DNA of 64,000 nucleotides from Streptomyces sp. NBC_00224. Lineage in GTDB: Bacteria > Actinomycetota > Actinomycetes > Streptomycetales > Streptomycetaceae. Positions 24,896 to 33,321 of this stretch are shown here, piece by piece (the stretch's first letter is position 1; each line of letters opens with the position of its first letter). Under the pieces are notes generated by a model. The model saw nothing but the letters and a program-made list of their open reading frames with translations. It was not told the DNA's origin and made no database searches. The stretch is taken from assembly GCF_041435195.1 (NCBI RefSeq), contig NZ_CP108106.1, positions 3,782,001 through 3,846,000 of the forward strand, given 5' to 3'. Position numbers and translations under genes: made by a program.

Positions 24896-26017
24896 TTACC
24901 AGCCCAGCTCGTTGGCCGTGCGCTCGGCGATCGCGGGCGAGCAGGTCATGCCGCGCCCGCCCGGCCCGGTGACCAGCCACACCCCGTCGCGCACCTGCTG
25001 GCGGTGGACCACCCGGGAGGTGTCGGTGCACTGCGCGTACACCCCGGCCCAGCGGTGCCTGATCTTCGGCAGCGGGCGGCCGAGGAAGGACTCGACGACG
25101 CGGGTGAGGTGCTCGTACGGCTCCTCGGTGACGTCGAAGGCGAAGGGGTGCTCGTACTCGTGCGTGTCGCCGATGGTCAGCCCGCCGTCCGCGCGCTGGA
25201 CCATCAGCAGCTGCATCTTGTGCGCGGCGGCCGTCGGGTCCTGCGCCTGGCCCGCGTTGAGCGCGTCGAGCGCCTCGCCCGCGTACGCCGGGTAGTAGCG
25301 GAAGCTGTCGGCGTCCGCGACGGACGTGGTGAGCGGCTCGCCGAGCGGCTCGGTCTGCATCATCTGCAGACGTACGCGGCGTACGGGCAGGTCGGGCACC
25401 AGCTCGCGGACGAGGCCGCCGAGCCACGCTCCCGTGCACAGGACGACGGCGTCGCCGGTGTGCACGTCACCGTGGTCGTCGCGCACCGCGTTCTGCCCGA
25501 TGACCTCGCGGACTTCACGCCCCCCGAGGAAGGTGTACCGCCCGGACCTCAACAGCTCGTCCTTGAGGGCGAGTTGGGCGGTACGGGGTTCCACCGCGGC
25601 ATCCCGCTCGCACCACAGTGCGGCGACGAAGTCGCCGCGCAGGGCGGGGTTGAGGGCGCGCGCCTCGTCGGCGGTGAGCAGCTTGTAGCCACGGGCCGCC
25701 GCGTCCTCGCGGGCCAACGCGGCCTCGGCGACGGCCAGTTCGAGGTCGTTCCGTACCGGGGTGAGCGAGCCGCAGGCCCGGAAGCCCAGCCCCGGCACGC
25801 GCTCCCCGATGCCCTCCCACAGCTCACGGGCCCGCAGGGCCGTGTCCAACTCCTCGCCGCCCGCCCGGCCACTGACCCATATCTGCCCGAAGTTGCGGAG
25901 CGATGCCCCGCGCGCCTCGCTCTCGCGCTCGATCTGTACGACCTCGTGGCCGCGTTCCACTGCGTGCCAGGCGTGCATGGTTCCCACCACGCCGGCTCCA
26001 ACGACGATGACTCTCAC
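24896..26017 (-). CDS. FAD-dependent oxidoreductase of phosphonate clusters (HpnW/PbfD-like)
   Basis: 373 aa from GTG 26017 with GAGGA about 11 nt upstream. It opens with a dinucleotide-binding fold VIVVGAGVVGTMHAWHAVERGHEVVQIE (in parts) and the DAO-family blocks SLRNFGQIWVSG, VVLCTGAWLGG, LQMMQTEPLG, and WLVTGPGGRGMT near the end. This family is found next to phosphonatase-like hydrolases and aminophosphonate importers. It is thought to oxidise (N-methyl-)2-aminoethylphosphonate to phosphonoacetaldehyde, the substrate of the next gene. First gene of the operon after an inverted-repeat operator. Confidence 0.8.
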   Translation of the reverse strand: MRVIVVGAGVVGTMHAWHAVERGHEVVQIERESEARGASLRNFGQIWVSGRAGGEELDTALRARELWEGIGERVPGLGFRACGSLTPVRNDLELAVAEAALAREDAAARGYKLLTADEARALNPALRGDFVAALWCERDAAVEPRTAQLALKDELLRSGRYTFLGGREVREVIGQNAVRDDHGDVHTGDAVVLCTGAWLGGLVRELVPDLPVRRVRLQMMQTEPLGEPLTTSVADADSFRYYPAYAGEALDALNAGQAQDPTAAAHKMQLLMVQRADGGLTIGDTHEYEHPFAFDVTEEPYEHLTRVVESFLGRPLPKIRHRWAGVYAQCTDTSRVVHRQQVRDGVWLVTGPGGRGMTCSPAIAERTANELGW

Positions 26018-26107
26018 GGCGTGAACAGTCCTCGCGGCGGGTGGACCGAGTGGGTCGGGACGGCGACGGGACGGTGAACGCCCCTTCAAACTTGGGCTAG
26101 ACCCGTT

Positions 26108-26127
26108 ATCGTTACGTTATAAACGAT
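26108..26127. promoter_or_regulatory. Inverted repeat in the phosphonate operon promoter
   Basis: ATCGTT-ACGTTATA-AACGAT, 6-bp arms spaced by 8 bp, in an unusually AT-rich patch 91-110 bp upstream of the oxidoreductase start and just after the GntR gene. Good candidate operator for that GntR protein. Confidence 0.45.
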
Positions 26128-26152
26128 GCCGGTTCTGCCTGGCTATGTCCCC

Positions 26153-26920
26153 TCAATCGCCTCTGTTCCCGAGGTGGGTGGTGAAGGAGAACCGGTCGCC
26201 CCGGTAGAGGGTGCGTACGCGTTCCAGGGGCAGCCCGGCGGTGTCGCGCGAGACGCGGTGGATCAGCAGCATGGGGAGCGCGGGCGGGGTGCCGATCAGC
26301 AGGGCCTCGCGCGGGGTGGCGAGGACGGTCTCGATGCGCTCGTCGGCGTCCCCGAAGGCGATGCAGAGCCGGTCGTGGAGGTAGGCGTAGAAGGAGGAGT
26401 CCGGGGTGAACTCGCTGTCCAGGCGCGGCACTCGGGCCACGGCGACGTATGTGCTCTCCAGCCCCATGCGCTCGTCGTCCGCGAGCAGCACGCGCTCCAT
26501 GTGCCAGACGGGCTCGCCACGCTCAAGACCGGTCTCGGCGGCGAGCGCGGGCGGGCAGGGGAACCGGTCGAGCGAGATGAGATGACGTCCGGGCCGCCGC
26601 CCCTGCCTGCGTACGCCTTCCGTATAGCTCGCGAGCGAGAGCGGCTGCTCCAGCTTGGGCCCGGCGACGACGGTGCCGCGCCCCTGCCGCCGCAGCCGCC
26701 CTTCGAGCAGCAGCTCACGCAGCGCCTGCCGCACGGTCTCACGGGCGACCTCGTACCGCTCGGCGAGATCTCGCTCGGTGGGCAGCAGCCCACCCTCCCC
26801 CAACTCATCGATCAACGCGGCCACTTGGGCCTTCACGGCGTAATACTTGGGAATACGCCCGTGTTCCGGGATGCCGGACCGAATGGGGGCACCGGGGGCT
26901 TGGTCGTTCGGGTAGTCCAC
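26153..26920 (-). CDS. GntR/HutC-family regulator with UTRA domain
   Basis: 255 aa from GTG 26920; no ribosome site is visible, so the mRNA may be leaderless. The winged helix is at about 22-95 (IPKYYAVKAQVAALI, LLPTERDLAERYEVARETVRQALREL, RQGRGTVVAGP). The UTRA effector domain follows (HMERVLLADDERMGLESTYV). It lies immediately upstream of, and in line with, the phosphonate genes, like PhnF-type repressors. It probably senses the phosphonate or a phosphorylated product. Not DasR itself, whose N-terminus differs. Confidence 0.8.
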   Translation of the reverse strand: MDYPNDQAPGAPIRSGIPEHGRIPKYYAVKAQVAALIDELGEGGLLPTERDLAERYEVARETVRQALRELLLEGRLRRQGRGTVVAGPKLEQPLSLASYTEGVRRQGRRPGRHLISLDRFPCPPALAAETGLERGEPVWHMERVLLADDERMGLESTYVAVARVPRLDSEFTPDSSFYAYLHDRLCIAFGDADERIETVLATPREALLIGTPPALPMLLIHRVSRDTAGLPLERVRTLYRGDRFSFTTHLGNRGD

Positions 26921-26964
26921 GGGGGGGATCGTTGCACGTGGCGAGGGCCATGGGCGCGGCCCCC

Positions 26965-27714
26965 TCAGCGCCGCCGCAACCGCCGCGCCCCGACGAGCAG
27001 CGCCAGGCCCCCGAGAACCAACGCGCCGACGACGGCCGGGGCCGGAGGCGAGCCAGGACCCGTGTCCGCCAGCTCCGGCGGCCCCGCGAGCTGCGGGGTC
27101 GGCGCCTCCGGGCCGATGCCGAACCGGTAGCCCCCGGACTCCCCGACCCACTCCCCGTCGTCCCCCCGCCGCTGCACGACCGCCGCGTTCGCCGTGACCT
27201 CGTTCGGCCGGGTGTCGGCCGTGAACCCGAGCCGGACCTTCACGGTGACGGTCTCCCCCGCGCCGATCACGAACCCGGGGAAGCCGTCGTCGAACACCCC
27301 GATGTGCTCGTCCGCGTCGGTCCGCTCGAACGGAACGGGGCGCGGGCGCCCGCCGCCGCCCACCGCGTCGTAGAACTCCAGCTTGGCCTGGGAGTCCTTG
27401 AGCGTCCGGTCCCGGTCGACGAGCACGACCACGGGGTGGATGTTGCGGCAGGTGTGCGCGGTGGTGTTGGTGAGGTCGACGTACCAGAGCTGCGCGCCCC
27501 CGCCGGGGCGGTACTCGGCCGGCCCGCCGTGGATCCGCGTGTCCACGGGGAAGTCGGCACCGACCCGGTCCCCGCAGACGGGCTGGTTGGCGACGGAGAG
27601 CGCCGCGTGCCCCTGCCGCCCGCGCGGCTCGCTCTCGTCGGCCGCCGCACCCGACGTCCCGGTCAGCGCCGCGGCCGCGGTCACTGAGATGGCGAGGGCG
27701 TTGCGCAGTCGCAT
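26965..27714 (-). CDS. Secreted protein with LAxTG sorting signal
   Basis: 249 aa from ATG 27714 preceded by GAGG. Signal peptide cut near SGAAADE. A beta-rich ectodomain (about 35-200) has Cys in QPVCGD and HTCRN. The C-terminus is a full sorting signal: LADTG, a hydrophobic stretch (APAVVGALVLGGLALLVG) and RRLRRR. LAxTG is the class E sortase motif, and a class E sortase is encoded at 33303-34163. The protein should be covalently attached to the cell wall. Confidence 0.75.
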   Translation of the reverse strand: MRLRNALAISVTAAAALTGTSGAAADESEPRGRQGHAALSVANQPVCGDRVGADFPVDTRIHGGPAEYRPGGGAQLWYVDLTNTTAHTCRNIHPVVVLVDRDRTLKDSQAKLEFYDAVGGGGRPRPVPFERTDADEHIGVFDDGFPGFVIGAGETVTVKVRLGFTADTRPNEVTANAAVVQRRGDDGEWVGESGGYRFGIGPEAPTPQLAGPPELADTGPGSPPAPAVVGALVLGGLALLVGARRLRRR

Positions 27715-27890
27715 GAGGGACCTCTGCTGCTCGCGGGCGTACGTGCTCCGGGACCCTGCCACGCGGACGCGCCGCCCCGGTGCGACCGCACCCCGCCACG
27801 CCGTGCCGGCGGGCGAAGTCCGCCCTATCAGCCCAATATCGGCAAGTACGACTGATGGCGGTCCGGCAGCCGGCCCGGCACCCCGGACCG

Positions 27891-27936
27891 CCGAGCCGAG
27901 CCGAGCCGAGCCGAGACGGCCGGGCGGGCGGGCGGG
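27891..27936. repeat. Short tandem repeats CCGAG and CGGG
   Basis: Five CCGAG units (27891-27915) are followed by four GGGC/CGGG units, in the gap between the LAxTG gene and the ROK gene. Likely slippage products. Confidence 0.7.
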
Positions 27937-27968
27937 CAACCACACACCCCCCAGCCCCGCACGCCCCC

Positions 27969-29081
27969 TCAGCCCCGCTCGCCGCCCAAGGCGCCCGCGC
28001 CCACGCCCCCATGCCCGAACACCGGCCCCAGGATCAGCCGAGCCGCCCCCTCCGCCACCGCGTGCGGCCCGCCCGGCGCCACCGACACCGGGACCGCCCG
28101 CGCGTCGCCGCCCCGGCGGGCCCGCTCCTCCAGGACCGCGCGGACTCCCCGCACGAACCCGTCCTGCGCGCCCATGACCGTACGGCCGCCGAGCAGTACG
28201 CGGTCGATGTCAAGCAGGCCGACGAGGTTCGCGGCGCCGACGCCCAGGAAGCGGGCGGCGGCCGCGATGTCGCCGCGGGCCACCGACGACAGGCACAGCG
28301 CCTCGATGCAGCCGCGTGCGCCGCAGTCGCAGGCGGGGCCGCCGAGCAGGATCGTCTGGTGGCCGAACTCGCCCGCGCCGGTGCGCGAGCCGCGCAGCAG
28401 CGTGCCGCCCAGGACGAGTCCCGCGCCCAGGCCCGTACCGAGGTGGAGGTAGGCGAAGGAGTCCGCCGGGCCGCGCAGGGCAAGGCCCAGGGCCGCGGCG
28501 TTGGTGTCCTTGTCGAGGACGACCGGCAGGCCGAGGCGCGCGGTGAGCGCGTCGCGCAGCGGGAAGCCGTTCCACTGCGGGAACCCGGTGATCCGGTGGA
28601 GCACCCCGGTGTGGTGGTCGAGCGGTCCGGGGCTGGCCACGCCGACGCCGAGTATCGGGCGCCCCCCGATCAGCGCCTCGGCCTGCTCGGCGGCGGCCCC
28701 CACCACCGTGTCGTGGCCCGCGCCGAGGTCGAGCGGCACGGTACGGACGCCGACGAGCGTGCCCGCGAGGTCGACCAGGACCGCGGTGAGCTCGTCGCGG
28801 TCGAGGTGCAGCCCTATGGCGTGCACGGCGGACGGCACCAGCTTGAGCACCGTGCGCGGCTTGCCGCCGGTCGAGGCGCGGCGGCCCGCCTCGGTCGCCG
28901 TCCCCTCCGCCCGCAGCCGCGCGGTGATCTTGCTGACGGCCTGCGGGGTGAGCCCGGTCCGCTCGGCGAGCTCCAGTCTGCTGATGCCGGCGTCCCCGGC
29001 CGTACGCAGCAGATCGAGCACCAGCGCGGCGTTGTGGCTGCGCAGGGCCGGCAGGTTGGCTCCCGAGTTACTCCTGTTCAC
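27969..29081 (-). CDS. ROK-family transcriptional repressor
   Basis: 370 aa from GTG 29081. N-terminal MarR-like winged helix (about 12-70: LLRTAGDAGISRLELAERTGLTPQAVSKITARL in parts). The ROK sugar-kinase-like domain follows, with LHLGTGLGAGLV, GEFGH and the zinc motif CDCGARGCIEA. The ATP-binding glycine motif is present, but the N-terminal HTH marks it as a repressor of the NagC/XylR type. Divergent from the Gfo/Idh operon, with an inverted repeat between them, so probably its local regulator. Confidence 0.85.
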   Translation of the reverse strand: MNRSNSGANLPALRSHNAALVLDLLRTAGDAGISRLELAERTGLTPQAVSKITARLRAEGTATEAGRRASTGGKPRTVLKLVPSAVHAIGLHLDRDELTAVLVDLAGTLVGVRTVPLDLGAGHDTVVGAAAEQAEALIGGRPILGVGVASPGPLDHHTGVLHRITGFPQWNGFPLRDALTARLGLPVVLDKDTNAAALGLALRGPADSFAYLHLGTGLGAGLVLGGTLLRGSRTGAGEFGHQTILLGGPACDCGARGCIEALCLSSVARGDIAAAARFLGVGAANLVGLLDIDRVLLGGRTVMGAQDGFVRGVRAVLEERARRGGDARAVPVSVAPGGPHAVAEGAARLILGPVFGHGGVGAGALGGERG

Positions 29082-29111
29082 CCTCCCATTCTCTCCTGCG
29101 CTTGCACTTTG

Positions 29112-29124
29112 GCAACAGCGTTGC
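29112..29124. promoter_or_regulatory. Inverted repeat between ROK and Gfo/Idh genes
   Basis: GCAAC-AGC-GTTGC in the 56-bp divergent spacer, in the right place for a ROK operator covering both promoters. Confidence 0.5.
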
Positions 29125-29137
29125 TTAAGTAGGGGTC

Positions 29138-30241
29138 ATGAACGCTCGTACGGACACTGACTTCCGCGCCGGAACCGACCTCCGCGTCGGACTCGTGGGC
29201 TACGGCCTGGCGGGATCCGTCTTCCACGCCCCGCTGATCGCCGCGACCGAGGGGCTCACCCTCGACACGGTCGTCACGTCCAGCCCCGAGCGCCGCGAGC
29301 AGGCCCGCGCCGAGCACGGCGACGGGCTGCGGTTCGCCGCCTCCCCCGACGAGCTCTTCGACGCCGGTCTCGACCTCGTCGTGATCGCCTCCCCGAACAA
29401 GACGCATGTGCCGATCGCCACCGGCGCCCTCAAGGCCGGGATCCCGGTCGTCGTCGACAAGCCGCTCGCGGGCACGGCCGCCGAGGCGCGCGGCCTCGCC
29501 GCCCTCGCCGAGGAGCGCGGCCTGCTGCTCTCGGTCTTCCAGAACCGCCGCTGGGACAACGACTTCCTGACCCTGCGCGCGCTCATGGCGTCCGGCGAGC
29601 TCGGCGAGATCCAGCGCTTCGAGTCCCGCTTCGAGCGCTGGCGCCCGCAGCCCAAGGGCGGCTGGCGCGAGTCGGGCGACCCGGCGGAGATCGGCGGCCT
29701 GCTGTACGACCTGGGCAGCCACCTCGTCGACCAGGCCCTGGTCCTGTTCGGCCCGGCGCTGCGGGTGTACGCGGAGGCCGACGTACGCCGCCCTGGCGCC
29801 CAGGCCGACGACGACACCTTCATCGCGATCACCCACGCGGGCGGCGTGCGCTCGCACCTGTACGTGAGCGCGACGACGGCCCAACTGGGCCCCCGCTTCC
29901 GGGTGCTCGGCTCCGCCGCGGGCTACGTCAAGTACGGCCTCGACCCCCAGGAGTCCGCCCTGCGCGAGGGCAGGCGGCCGGGCGACGGCGAGCCGTGGGG
30001 CCTGGAGCCGGAGGGGATGTGGGGCCGCGTCGGCTCCGGGGAGTCCCCGCTGACCGGCGGCGGCCGCCCCACCCCGACCCTGCCGGGCGACTACCCCGCG
30101 TACTACACGGCGATCGCCGCCGCCCTGCGCGAGGGCGGCGAGCCGCCGGTCACCGCGCACGAGGCCGCGGCGGCCCTCGACGTCCTGGAGGCGGCGCGCA
30201 GGTCCGCGCGCGAGGGCGTCACGGTGGAGGTGGCGCTGTGA
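29138..30241 (+). CDS. Gfo/Idh/MocA-family oxidoreductase
   Basis: 367-aa NAD(P)-dependent dehydrogenase. Rossmann motif VGLVGYGLAGSVFHAPLI, EKP-equivalent VVVDKPLAG, YDLGSHLVDQALVLFG (catalytic His), and a C-terminal LPGDYPAYYTAIA region as in inositol/scyllo-inosose and glucose-fructose-type enzymes. Substrate is a sugar or polyol, not defined. ATG preceded by GGGG. Its stop overlaps the next gene (GTGA), and the divergent ROK repressor suggests sugar-inducible expression. Confidence 0.85.
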   Translation: MNARTDTDFRAGTDLRVGLVGYGLAGSVFHAPLIAATEGLTLDTVVTSSPERREQARAEHGDGLRFAASPDELFDAGLDLVVIASPNKTHVPIATGALKAGIPVVVDKPLAGTAAEARGLAALAEERGLLLSVFQNRRWDNDFLTLRALMASGELGEIQRFESRFERWRPQPKGGWRESGDPAEIGGLLYDLGSHLVDQALVLFGPALRVYAEADVRRPGAQADDDTFIAITHAGGVRSHLYVSATTAQLGPRFRVLGSAAGYVKYGLDPQESALREGRRPGDGEPWGLEPEGMWGRVGSGESPLTGGGRPTPTLPGDYPAYYTAIAAALREGGEPPVTAHEAAAALDVLEAARRSAREGVTVEVAL

Positions 30242-30756
30242 CGACCCCGCCCCCGTCCTCCACGGCGACCTCCACCACGACCTCCACCGCGTCTTTCACC
30301 GTGCCCGAACTGGAGGCGCAGGAGGCCGAGTTGGAGCTGGCGCGCTTCACGTACGAGGACGCGTGGGCGCTCGGCACGCTCCTGCGGGAGCTGGCGGTGG
30401 CCCGCCGCGCCCCGGTGACGATCGACATCCACCGCGGCGCCCAGCAGCTCTTCCGCTGCGCCCTGCCGGGCTCGACCCCGGACAACGACGCCTGGGTCGA
30501 CCGCAAGCGCCGCGTCACCGAGCGGTACGCGGCCGCCTCGTACCTGGTCGGCGCCCGCTTCCGCGCCAAGAACACCACCTTCGAGGCCTCCTCCCGCCTC
30601 GACCCCGACACCTACGCGGCCCACGGCGGCTCGTTCCCGCTGCGGGTGACGGGCACGGGCGTCATCGGCACGGTGACGGTCTCCGGCCTGCCGCAGGTGG
30701 AGGACCATGCGCTGGTGGTGGAGGGGTTGCGGGCGTTCAAGGGGCGGGAGGGGTAG
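30238..30756 (+). CDS. UPF0303/HbpS-like heme-degrading-domain protein
   Basis: 172 aa from GTG 30238, overlapping the previous stop by 4 nt. A low-complexity Ser/Thr N-terminus precedes the domain (TYEDAWALGTLLREL, VTIDIHRGAQQLFRCALPG, NDAWVDRKRRV, FPLRVTGTGVIGTVTVSGLPQVEDH). This fold is shared by the GlcG/HbpS group and yeast YBR137W-like proteins; function is often unknown. Co-translated with the Gfo/Idh enzyme, so it may support the same sugar pathway. Confidence 0.7.
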   Translation: MTTPPPSSTATSTTTSTASFTVPELEAQEAELELARFTYEDAWALGTLLRELAVARRAPVTIDIHRGAQQLFRCALPGSTPDNDAWVDRKRRVTERYAAASYLVGARFRAKNTTFEASSRLDPDTYAAHGGSFPLRVTGTGVIGTVTVSGLPQVEDHALVVEGLRAFKGREG

Positions 30757-30829
30757 GGGTGTACGGGGGCCGGGGCGGCGGCCCGGACCCCGGTTCCCCC
30801 CGGCTGCCCGCACCCCCGCCGGGCGTCGC

Positions 30830-31687
30830 CTACGCGTCCTTGAGCTCCTGCCGCTGCCGGCCCAGCCCCTCGACCTCCACCTCCACCACGTCCCCCGCCC
30901 GCAGATACGGCTTCGGCTCCGGCTGTCCCATCGCGACGCCCGCCGGGGTGCCGGTGTTGATGACGTCGCCGGGGTAGAGCGTCATGAACTGGCTCACGTA
31001 GCGGACGACCTCCGCGACCGGGAAGATCTGGTCGGCCGTGGAGCCGTTCTGCTTGAGCTCGCCGTTCACCCACAGCCGCAGCGACAGCGCCTGCGGGTCC
31101 GGGACCTCGTCACGGGTGACCAGCCAGGGGCCCAGCGGGTTGAACGTCTCGCAGTTCTTGCCCTTGTCCCAGGTGCCGCCGCGCTCGATCTGGAACTCGC
31201 GCTCGGACACGTCGTGCGCCACCGCGTACCCCGCGACGTACGCCAGCGGGTCCTCGTCGTCGGCCACATAGCGGGCCGTGCGCCCGATGACGATCGCGAG
31301 CTCGACCTCCCAGTCGGTCTTCACCGACCTGCGGGGCACCAGGACCGTGTCGTTCGGGCCGACGACCGTGTCCGCCGCCTTGAAGAAGACGACGGGCTCG
31401 GCCGGGATCGCCGCCCCGGTCTCGGCGGCGTGGTCGTGGTAGTTCAGCCCGATGCACACGACCTTGCCGATCCGGGCGACCGGCGGGCCGACGCGCTGCC
31501 CGGCCGCGTCGAGCGCGGGCAGCACACCGGTGTCGGCCGCGGCCCGTATCCGGTCCAGGGCGAACTCGTCGGCGAGCAGGTCGCCGTCGATGTCCGGCAC
31601 GAGGCCGGACAGGTCCCGCAGGGTCCCGTCGGCGGCGAGCAGCGCGGGGCGCTCGTTGCCCGCCGTGCCTACGCGCAGCAGCTTCAT
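30830..31687 (-). CDS. Fumarylacetoacetate hydrolase-family enzyme
   Basis: 285 aa from ATG 31687 with GGGAG 7 nt upstream. FAH fold with metal ligands in KTDWEVELAIVIGR and YAVAHDVSERE. VVCIGLNYHDHAAE is the family signature, and the C-terminal block is GDVINTGTPAGVAMG. Members hydrolyse beta-diketo acids (for example 2,4-diketo-3-deoxy-L-fuconate) or ureidoglycolate. Converges on the Gfo/Idh operon; a common sugar-acid pathway is possible but not shown. Confidence 0.85.
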   Translation of the reverse strand: MKLLRVGTAGNERPALLAADGTLRDLSGLVPDIDGDLLADEFALDRIRAAADTGVLPALDAAGQRVGPPVARIGKVVCIGLNYHDHAAETGAAIPAEPVVFFKAADTVVGPNDTVLVPRRSVKTDWEVELAIVIGRTARYVADDEDPLAYVAGYAVAHDVSEREFQIERGGTWDKGKNCETFNPLGPWLVTRDEVPDPQALSLRLWVNGELKQNGSTADQIFPVAEVVRYVSQFMTLYPGDVINTGTPAGVAMGQPEPKPYLRAGDVVEVEVEGLGRQRQELKDA

Positions 31688-31814
31688 GGTCAGTCTCCCT
31701 AGGTCGAGCGTGGCCCGGCCGATGGGTCGCGGCCATCGGAAGGATCGTTCGATCCTCCAAGGTCGGCGTCCACTAGGCAAGACCCAGTTCACACATCGGA
31801 CTTCCCCCGAGCTC

Positions 31815-32600
31815 TTAAGGAGCAGGGGGGACCCCCACCGCGGCAGTAGCCACGGGGGCCTGAGCCGCCTCCCGGTACAGATACGCCCGCTCCAGCGCCG
31901 ACCACGTGGTGCTCGTCACCACGTACAGCGCGGCCGCCAGCGGCACCACCGCGACCGTGATCAGCGTGCCGAACGACATCAGCGGCATGAACTTCGTCAT
32001 CGCGCCCAGACCCGGCACCCCCTCCTGCTGGTCGGCCGGGACCAGCGGCTGCGTGGCGAGCTGCCGCTTCGTACGCCCGTAATTGAAGGTGGCGACGCCG
32101 GCGACGAAGACGAAGAGGCCCAGGTAGACCAGCCCCTGCCCGCCTATGAGCCCGCCGTGCCCGAGCGCGTCCGCCCAGCGGCCGCGCAGCGGGGCGGAGA
32201 GCAGGGTGTGGTCGAGCAGCGTGGTGTGTCCGCCGCCGAAGCCGGAGTCCGAGAACAGCTGGTAGAGGAGGAAGAACGCGGGCAGCTGGAACAGGCTCGG
32301 CAGACACCCGGAGAACGGCGACACCTTCTCCGCGGCGTGCAGCTCGGCGACCGCCTTGCGCAGCCGCTCGGGGTCCTTGCGGTGCTTCTTGCGCAGCTCG
32401 GCCAGCTGCGGCTGGAGCTTGGCGCGGGCCTGCTGGCCCTTGGCCGCCTGCCGGGAAAGGGGGTGCACGGCGAGCCGTACGAGCATCGTGAACAGCACGA
32501 TCGCGGCGGCGGCCGCGGAGCCGTGGAAGAGCGGCTGGACCAGGTCGGCGAGGCGCTCGACCAGGCCGGCGAATACGTCGAATACATCGGGTACGGACAT
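31815..32600 (-). CDS. YidC/Oxa1-family membrane insertase, second copy
   Basis: 261 aa with GGAGG 5 nt before ATG 32600. The family core is visible: AIVLFTMLVRLAVHPLSRQAAKGQQ with the conserved Arg in the groove, a charged cytosolic hairpin (RKKHRKDPERLRKA), GCLPSLFQLPAFFLLYQLF, and later helices TKFMPLMSFGTLI and LAAALYVVTS. The main Streptomyces YidC is next to rpmH-rnpA, so this is a paralogue for a subset of membrane proteins. Downstream of the DUF6412 gene, likely the same operon. Confidence 0.8.
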   Translation of the reverse strand: MSVPDVFDVFAGLVERLADLVQPLFHGSAAAAAIVLFTMLVRLAVHPLSRQAAKGQQARAKLQPQLAELRKKHRKDPERLRKAVAELHAAEKVSPFSGCLPSLFQLPAFFLLYQLFSDSGFGGGHTTLLDHTLLSAPLRGRWADALGHGGLIGGQGLVYLGLFVFVAGVATFNYGRTKRQLATQPLVPADQQEGVPGLGAMTKFMPLMSFGTLITVAVVPLAAALYVVTSTTWSALERAYLYREAAQAPVATAAVGVPPAP

Positions 32601-32732
32601 GGAAGCCTCCGGAGTCACGTCTGGGGGCGTGCGGACGCGGCTGCGCTCAGGGCGACAGGGCATGGGTGCGTACGCGCGCGGGACAGAGCGGCGTGACGGC
32701 CCGGCGGAGGGCGGTGAGAAAGAGGTGCAGCC

Positions 32733-33095
32733 CTACGCGACCGTCATGGCGAGGCGGCCGGGGGCTCGGGGCCTGGGCCGCCCGGAGGCGTCGGGATCGC
32801 GCTGCGGCAGGAAGGCGGTGCGCCGCTCGCGGTCCCGTATCGCGGTGCGTATGCGCGTACGCGGCACCTTGGGCACCGCGCGGGAGGCGAGCAGCGCGCA
32901 GACGGCGAGGGCGGAGCCGGCCGCGGCGGTGGCGGCCAGGGCGACGGCGCCGGAGAGCGTGCCGCCGTTGACGAGCAGCAGCTCGGCGAGGAGGAAGAGG
33001 AGCAGCCCGAAGGAGAGGCGTCCGGAAAGGCGTCCGGAGAGGCGGGAGGGCAGGCGGAAGGACGACCACGGCGACGTCGTGCGGCTGCCGGTCAT
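32733..33095 (-). CDS. DUF6412-like small membrane protein
   Basis: 120 aa from ATG 33095, with a GAGGGGGG ribosome site. Two membrane helices (about 27-45 and 50-70), then a basic, Pro/Arg-rich C-terminus. No known function. It sits 132 bp upstream of the YidC paralogue in the same direction, an arrangement I recall from other Streptomyces, hinting at a joint role. Confidence 0.6.
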   Translation of the reverse strand: MTGSRTTSPWSSFRLPSRLSGRLSGRLSFGLLLFLLAELLLVNGGTLSGAVALAATAAAGSALAVCALLASRAVPKVPRTRIRTAIRDRERRTAFLPQRDPDASGRPRPRAPGRLAMTVA

Positions 33096-33285
33096 GCTTC
33101 CCCCCTCGTCCAAGCCTCTGGGCACCCACCCGAGCACGTGTCGCCCGAGCATGTGTCCGCTTCTGACTCTTCTGACGTTATACACGACGGCTCGGACAAT
33201 CGGACCGGGACCGCCGGTCGGGGGCGGCGGCTACGGGGCCGGGCCGGTCAGGCTGGCCGCGTGGCTCAGCGCGGCCGCACGGACC

Positions 33286-33321
33286 AACGCGGCCGCATCG
33301 AGCTAACGCGGCCGCATCGAG
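33286..33321. repeat. 19-bp tandem duplication across the sortase stop codon
   Basis: AACGCGGCCGCATCGAG occurs at 33286-33302 and again at 33305-33321, separated by CT. The sortase stop (33303-33305) falls at the junction. Confidence 0.8.

Noticed and set aside
27891..27936. CCGAG tandem units as a small CRISPR-like array.
   Set aside because: Five-base units without spacers; a simple microsatellite.
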